Source: Candidatus Thiomargarita nelsonii
GTDB taxonomy: Bacteria > Pseudomonadota > Gammaproteobacteria > Beggiatoales > Beggiatoaceae
Assembly (NCBI GenBank): GCA_000785145.2
Contig: JSZA02000018.1
Location: forward strand, 1 to 64,000
DNA: 64,000 nucleotides
Direction of reading: 5' to 3'
This document shows positions 60,923 through 64,000 of this stretch, piece by piece (within the stretch, counting starts at the first letter, position 1; every line of letters begins with the position of its first letter). The notes below the pieces were generated by a model. That model had not been told where the DNA came from, did not search any database, and saw only the letters and a program-made list of their open reading frames with translations. Position numbers and translations under genes: made by a program.

Positions 60923-61324
60923 ATGAATGAATTTATTTGGTCAATTCGCGTTTACTATGAAGACACAGATGCCGCTGGTATTGTCTATTATGCAAATTAT
61001 TTGAAATTTATGGAACGTGCCCGCACTGAATGGTTGCGTGACATGGGTTTTGAACAAACGCAATTGAAACAACAACATAATTTGATATTTGTGGTACGGA
61101 AATTTTCCATTGACTATTTTAAACCTGCATTATTCAATGACATATTGTATATTAAAACTCGTATCACTCAGATGGGCAAAGTTAGCATGACAATGACACA
61201 AGAAGTCTTGCGCGACGCGGAGATTTTATGTACAGCAGTGGTAAAACTAGCAGCAATCAATGCTACCAACCTGCGCCCCCAAGCATTGCCACCAGACATT
61301 ATCAAAGCATTACAACAACATTAA
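60923..61324 (+). CDS. ybgC: YbgC acyl-CoA thioesterase of the Tol-Pal operon
   Basis: The 133-residue hot-dog-fold protein begins MNEFIWSIRVYYEDTDAAGI and has VYYANYLKFMERARTEWLR with the catalytic Asp of YEDTDAAGIVYYANY. It hydrolyses short-chain acyl-CoA thioesters and is the usual first gene of the tol-pal cluster. AAGGAGAG lies 6 bases upstream of the ATG. The tolQ start is 12 bases after the stop. Confidence 0.95.
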   Translation: MNEFIWSIRVYYEDTDAAGIVYYANYLKFMERARTEWLRDMGFEQTQLKQQHNLIFVVRKFSIDYFKPALFNDILYIKTRITQMGKVSMTMTQEVLRDAEILCTAVVKLAAINATNLRPQALPPDIIKALQQH

Positions 61325-61336
61325 TTAACTGAAAAA

Positions 61337-62026
61337 ATGGCTGAACTTTTATCATTACTAAATTTAGTGCTTCAAGCCAGTGTGCTCGTGCAACTGGTGA
61401 TGTTATTCTTATTGATCATTTCTCTCTATTCATGGACGCTGATTATTCATAAAAATCGTTTTTTGAAAAATGCACGCAAAGCAGCGGATGATTTTGAAAA
61501 TCGCTTTCGGACAGATAAAAATTTAAATGCCTTATACAATAGCATTTATCAAAATAAACAGCTAATGGGCATGGCAAAGATTTTTACCACAGGTTATGAA
61601 GAGTTTGTAAGACTGCATAAACAAGCTAATATGACTCCCACCGCTTTGCGAGAAGGCTCACAACGAGCGATGCGCGTGATATTGCATAGAGAAATGGATA
61701 AATTGGATGCTCATTTAGCAGTATTGGCAACCGTCGGCTCAGTCAGTCCCTATATTGGATTATTTGGGACCGTGTGGGGAATTATGCATTCATTTCAAGC
61801 ATTGGGCAGTGTACAACAAGCGACTTTAGCCATGGTAGCCCCGGGCATTTCTGAGGCACTGATTGCAACAGCGATGGGTTTGTTTGCTGCAATTCCTGCC
61901 GTTATGGCTTATAATCATTATGTTGATTATGTTGATCGACTAACAAATCGCTATGATACATTTTTAGATGAATTCACGGGTATATTACAACGTCAAGCCC
62001 ATGCCACCTTAGAGTCTGACGTTTAA
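61337..62026 (+). CDS. tolQ: Tol-Pal system protein TolQ
   Basis: TolQ is the proton channel subunit that energises TolA for outer-membrane invagination. The 229-residue protein has three TM segments: VLQASVLVQLVMLFLLIISL near the start, then VGSVSPYIGLFGTVWGIMHS and GISEALIATAMGLFAAIPAV, with the conserved GLFGTVWGIM and EALIATAMGL. It is a standard length. Confidence 0.97.
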   Translation: MAELLSLLNLVLQASVLVQLVMLFLLIISLYSWTLIIHKNRFLKNARKAADDFENRFRTDKNLNALYNSIYQNKQLMGMAKIFTTGYEEFVRLHKQANMTPTALREGSQRAMRVILHREMDKLDAHLAVLATVGSVSPYIGLFGTVWGIMHSFQALGSVQQATLAMVAPGISEALIATAMGLFAAIPAVMAYNHYVDYVDRLTNRYDTFLDEFTGILQRQAHATLESDV

Positions 62027-62029
62027 CTT

Positions 62030-62056
62030 GGACGTCCAAGATAAATCTTGGACTCC
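62030..62056. repeat. TCCAAGATAAATCTTGGA palindrome between tolQ and tolR
   Basis: GGACGTCCAAGATAAATCTTGGACTCC lies in the 47-bp gap between tolQ and tolR, where most species have only a few bases. A hairpin there could reduce read-through or stabilise part of the message. Confidence 0.8.
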
Positions 62057-62073
62057 TACTATATTTATTTATT

Positions 62074-62502
62074 ATGTCACATAATCGTAGCCGTCGTCGT
62101 CGTCTTTCTGATATGAATGTTGTACCCTACATTGATGTGATGTTAGTACTATTGATCATTTTTATGATCACATCGCCTTTGTTAAATCGAAGTGTAGAAG
62201 TGGAATTGCCCAAGGTGACACAAGCACAAACGCTTGTACCTAAGGAGGAAATCAAATTCGTGATCGTCACCATCGATGCACAAGGGCGGATATTTTTAGA
62301 TGAGGATGAACAATCGCTGACGATGGAAATCTTGCAGAGCCGTATAACAAGTTTAATGCGCCAAAACCCCAATTCCCAATTATTAGTCAAAGGAGATAAT
62401 CGGGTTGTTTATGGAAAAGTTCTCAAAATCATATCCTTTTTACAAAAAGTGGGAGTGGAAAAAGTTGGCTTATTGACCGATCCATTGGTTAAAGATAACT
62501 GA
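62074..62502 (+). CDS. tolR: Tol-Pal system protein TolR
   Basis: The 142-residue protein has the TolR/ExbD start (RRRRLSDMNVVPYIDVMLVL, LLIIFMITSP) with the essential Asp in PYIDVMLVLL, and a periplasmic domain ending VLKIISFLQKVGVEKVGLLT. It works with TolQ as the stator around TolA. The stop is inside a tandem GATAACT heptamer. Confidence 0.97.
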   Translation: MSHNRSRRRRLSDMNVVPYIDVMLVLLIIFMITSPLLNRSVEVELPKVTQAQTLVPKEEIKFVIVTIDAQGRIFLDEDEQSLTMEILQSRITSLMRQNPNSQLLVKGDNRVVYGKVLKIISFLQKVGVEKVGLLTDPLVKDN

Positions 62503-62519
62503 TAACTGATAACTAAAAA

Positions 62520-63344
62520 ATGTCTGAACAGTGGGATAAATCCATTTCATTTCTCAAGGCGCTCATTCTCCACATTCTGCTTTTGGGGCTGATATTTTTT
62601 TTCAGTACCGAGGAGCAACGCCAGAAATTCGTGGCACCTGAGAATATTGTGCAAGCGGTGGCTATTGATGAAAATCAATTGCTCGCTGCCCAACGCCAAA
62701 AGGAGGCTGAATTAGAACGTCAAAAAGCCTTGAAAAGAAAAAGGATAGCAGAAGTCAAACTACGCGAACAAAAAGAAAAAGAAAAAGAAAAAGAAAAAGA
62801 AGAAGCCAAGCGTAAAGCTGAAAAAAAACGTAAAGCAGAGCAGAGACGTAAAGCGGCTGAAAAAAAACGTAAAGCAGAGCAGAGACGTAAAGCGGCTGAA
62901 AAAAGACGTAAAGCCGAGGAGAGACGTAAAGCGGCTGAAAAAAAACGTAAAGCGGCTGAAAAAAGACGTAAAGCTGAGGAAAAACGTAAAGCGGCTGAAA
63001 AGCGAACACGTCAATTAGCCGAAGAAAAGCGTCAAGCAGAAGAAGCAGCGCGTTATCAAGCTGAAAAACTCAATAAGATGCAAAAGGTTGTAGCCCGTCT
63101 TACAACAAAAGTCACTCAAATCTGGATGCGTCCTCGTGGTGATTACACAGGCTTCTCCTGTGTCATAGAAATACAGTTGAAAGGGGGAGGTGCCGTTAAA
63201 ACGGCTAAAATCATTACCAGCAGTGGCAACAGTATTTTTGACAGTTCAGCCATCAAAGCTGTTTATGATGCTTCACCGTTCCCGATTCCTTATGATGTAT
63301 ATGATGAATTTAGAAACTTTAATTTTAGATTTAGCCCTAACTAA
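62520..63344 (+). CDS. tolA: Tol-Pal system protein TolA
   Basis: TolA links the inner-membrane TolQR motor to Pal and TolB. The 274-residue protein has one TM segment (ISFLKALILHILLLGLIFFF), a long Lys/Ala/Glu helical domain of KRKAEKKRKAEQRRKAAEK type (about 80-180), and a C-terminal TonB-like domain (DYTGFSCVIEIQLKGGGAVK, FPIPYDVYDEFRNFNF). The repeated helical domain is encoded by near-identical 24- to 48-bp repeats, prone to length change. The start follows a tandem GATAACT heptamer with no clear ribosome binding site. Confidence 0.95.
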   Translation: MSEQWDKSISFLKALILHILLLGLIFFFSTEEQRQKFVAPENIVQAVAIDENQLLAAQRQKEAELERQKALKRKRIAEVKLREQKEKEKEKEKEEAKRKAEKKRKAEQRRKAAEKKRKAEQRRKAAEKRRKAEERRKAAEKKRKAAEKRRKAEEKRKAAEKRTRQLAEEKRQAEEAARYQAEKLNKMQKVVARLTTKVTQIWMRPRGDYTGFSCVIEIQLKGGGAVKTAKIITSSGNSIFDSSAIKAVYDASPFPIPYDVYDEFRNFNFRFSPN

Positions 63345-63359
63345 CGACGAATAAAAACC

Positions 63360-64000
63360 ATGCGTACCATAATTTTATGTCTATTAAGCTATGTAGCATT
63401 ACTGAGCCATGCCCATGCTATTTTAACCATTGAGATCATTGGTGGCACAGAAGAAGGCGGGCAACCCATTGCCATTGTCCCTTTTGGATTACAAACAACG
63501 ATGTCAGCTCCCTCTCAAGACATCGCACAAATTGTGTCCGATGATCTCCATCGCAGTGGACGCTTTGCCATCATGCCAGTACACAGCTTACCGGAACAAC
63601 CGTCTGACACCAATCAAATCAATTCATCACTTTGGCAAGCCGTAGGGATGCCACATTTAGTGATAGGACGTATTGCCAGCCAAGTTAAAAATAGCTACAC
63701 TATTGAATTTGAATTATTTGATGTAGTGAAAGGCGAAGCGATGCTCGGATTCCGCTATACAGCCAACAAGCAAACACTACGGGAAGCCGCTCATCAAATC
63801 AGTGATGAGATTTATCAGGCATTGACGGGAGAACGAGGCGTTTTTAGTACCAGAATTGTTTATGTCACCTTACAACGTAAGGGCAAAAAAAAGCAATATC
63901 ACCTGTATGTTGCCGATGCCGACGGTGCCAATCCACGCCTGATGTTAAAAACGGGAGAACCGATTTTCTCACCGAGTTGGTCTCCTGACGGACGACGCAT
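63360..64000 (+). CDS. tolB: Tol-Pal system protein TolB (3' end outside window)
   Basis: The ATG at 63360 opens MRTIILCLLSYVALLSHAHA, a signal peptide, then ILTIEIIGGTEEGGQPIAIV, PFG and the N-terminal TolB domain (LVIGRIASQVKNSYTIEFEL). The beta-propeller starts with VYVTLQRKGKKKQYHLYVAD and PIFSPSWSPDGRR and is cut by the window end. TolB is a periplasmic propeller that binds Pal. It starts 16 bases after the tolA stop. Confidence 0.97.
   Translation, partial: MRTIILCLLSYVALLSHAHAILTIEIIGGTEEGGQPIAIVPFGLQTTMSAPSQDIAQIVSDDLHRSGRFAIMPVHSLPEQPSDTNQINSSLWQAVGMPHLVIGRIASQVKNSYTIEFELFDVVKGEAMLGFRYTANKQTLREAAHQISDEIYQALTGERGVFSTRIVYVTLQRKGKKKQYHLYVADADGANPRLMLKTGEPIFSPSWSPDGRR

Noticed and set aside
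62755-63014. Phe/Leu-rich reverse proteins opposite tolA
   Set aside because: They are antisense readings of the Lys/Glu/Ala codons of the TolA helix.

Overview
The window looks like a low-GC gammaproteobacterial chromosome, most likely from the large sulfur bacteria (Thiotrichales, Beggiatoa/Thioploca/Thiomargarita-like). This is inference from three things: core genes of gammaproteobacterial type (leuS-lptE, ruvB, ybgC-tolQ-tolR-tolA-tolB), an extreme load of short palindromic repeats, and many decayed genes, toxin-antitoxin remnants and WD40/FHA/kinase proteins. No rRNA, tRNA, CRISPR array or intact transposase was seen.

Layout. 1-2.3 kb: two tandem paralogues of an unknown membrane-anchored protein and a TerD-like protein. 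3.4-6.3 kb: leuS-lptE. 6.4-10.7 kb: a graveyard holding a frameshifted PIN toxin, OmpA, LamG and AlbA-like fragments, a seven-bladed WD40 protein and several MITE-like elements. 10.7-33.4 kb: a large Ser/Thr phospho-signalling region (below). 33.8-37.4 kb: a two-gene HEPN-like module, a DUF488 pair and a broken secreted protein. 37.8-42.7 kb: an Rpn-family protein, an AAA ATPase-nuclease and a MoxR/DUF58 pair. 42.8-44.7 kb: a phytanoyl-CoA dioxygenase pseudogene, a small unknown gene pair and a five-unit 73-bp tandem array. 44.7-51.2 kb: ruvB, then carbamoyltransferase-SxtJ-DUF5989-SGNH hydrolase, interrupted by an antitoxin and a nuclease-like gene. 51.1-60.8 kb: two glycosyltransferases, a 45-bp tandem array, a Uma2 protein and three secreted proteins. 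60.9-64 kb: ybgC-tolQRAB, with tolB cut by the window edge.

Main system. Between 10.7 and 33.4 kb three compact transcription units encode: (a) on the plus strand, an ExbD-like TM protein with a YfaP-like periplasmic domain, an FHA/zinc-ribbon protein and a MotA/TolQ/ExbB channel; (b) on the minus strand, in transcription order, an FHA protein, a vWA-FHA protein (now broken by a MITE), a PP2C phosphatase with a TM and peptidoglycan-binding domain, a trypsin-TM-FHA protease, a soluble PP2C, a zinc-ribbon/kinase/FHA/RDD membrane kinase, its tandem duplicate that has become a pseudokinase, and an AAA ATPase; (c) on the minus strand, a zinc-ribbon/kinase/TM/PEGA kinase, an Slt70-like lytic transglycosylase and an SH3/NlpC-P60 pseudo-enzyme. 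The domain logic (kinases, phosphatases, many FHA readers, a proton-channel pair, peptidoglycan binders and cutters) suggests an envelope-sensing phosphorylation system. It resembles the T6SS threonine-phosphorylation pathway and TerY-kinase-phosphatase triads, but no T6SS gene is present.

Repeats. At least ten families of short inverted repeats are scattered through the window. One family with ends CAATGCCATTAAGTTAAG carries perfect 11-bp target-site duplications in two copies, and its interior differs between copies. Repeats supply the start or end codons of several genes and sit inside the tol operon.
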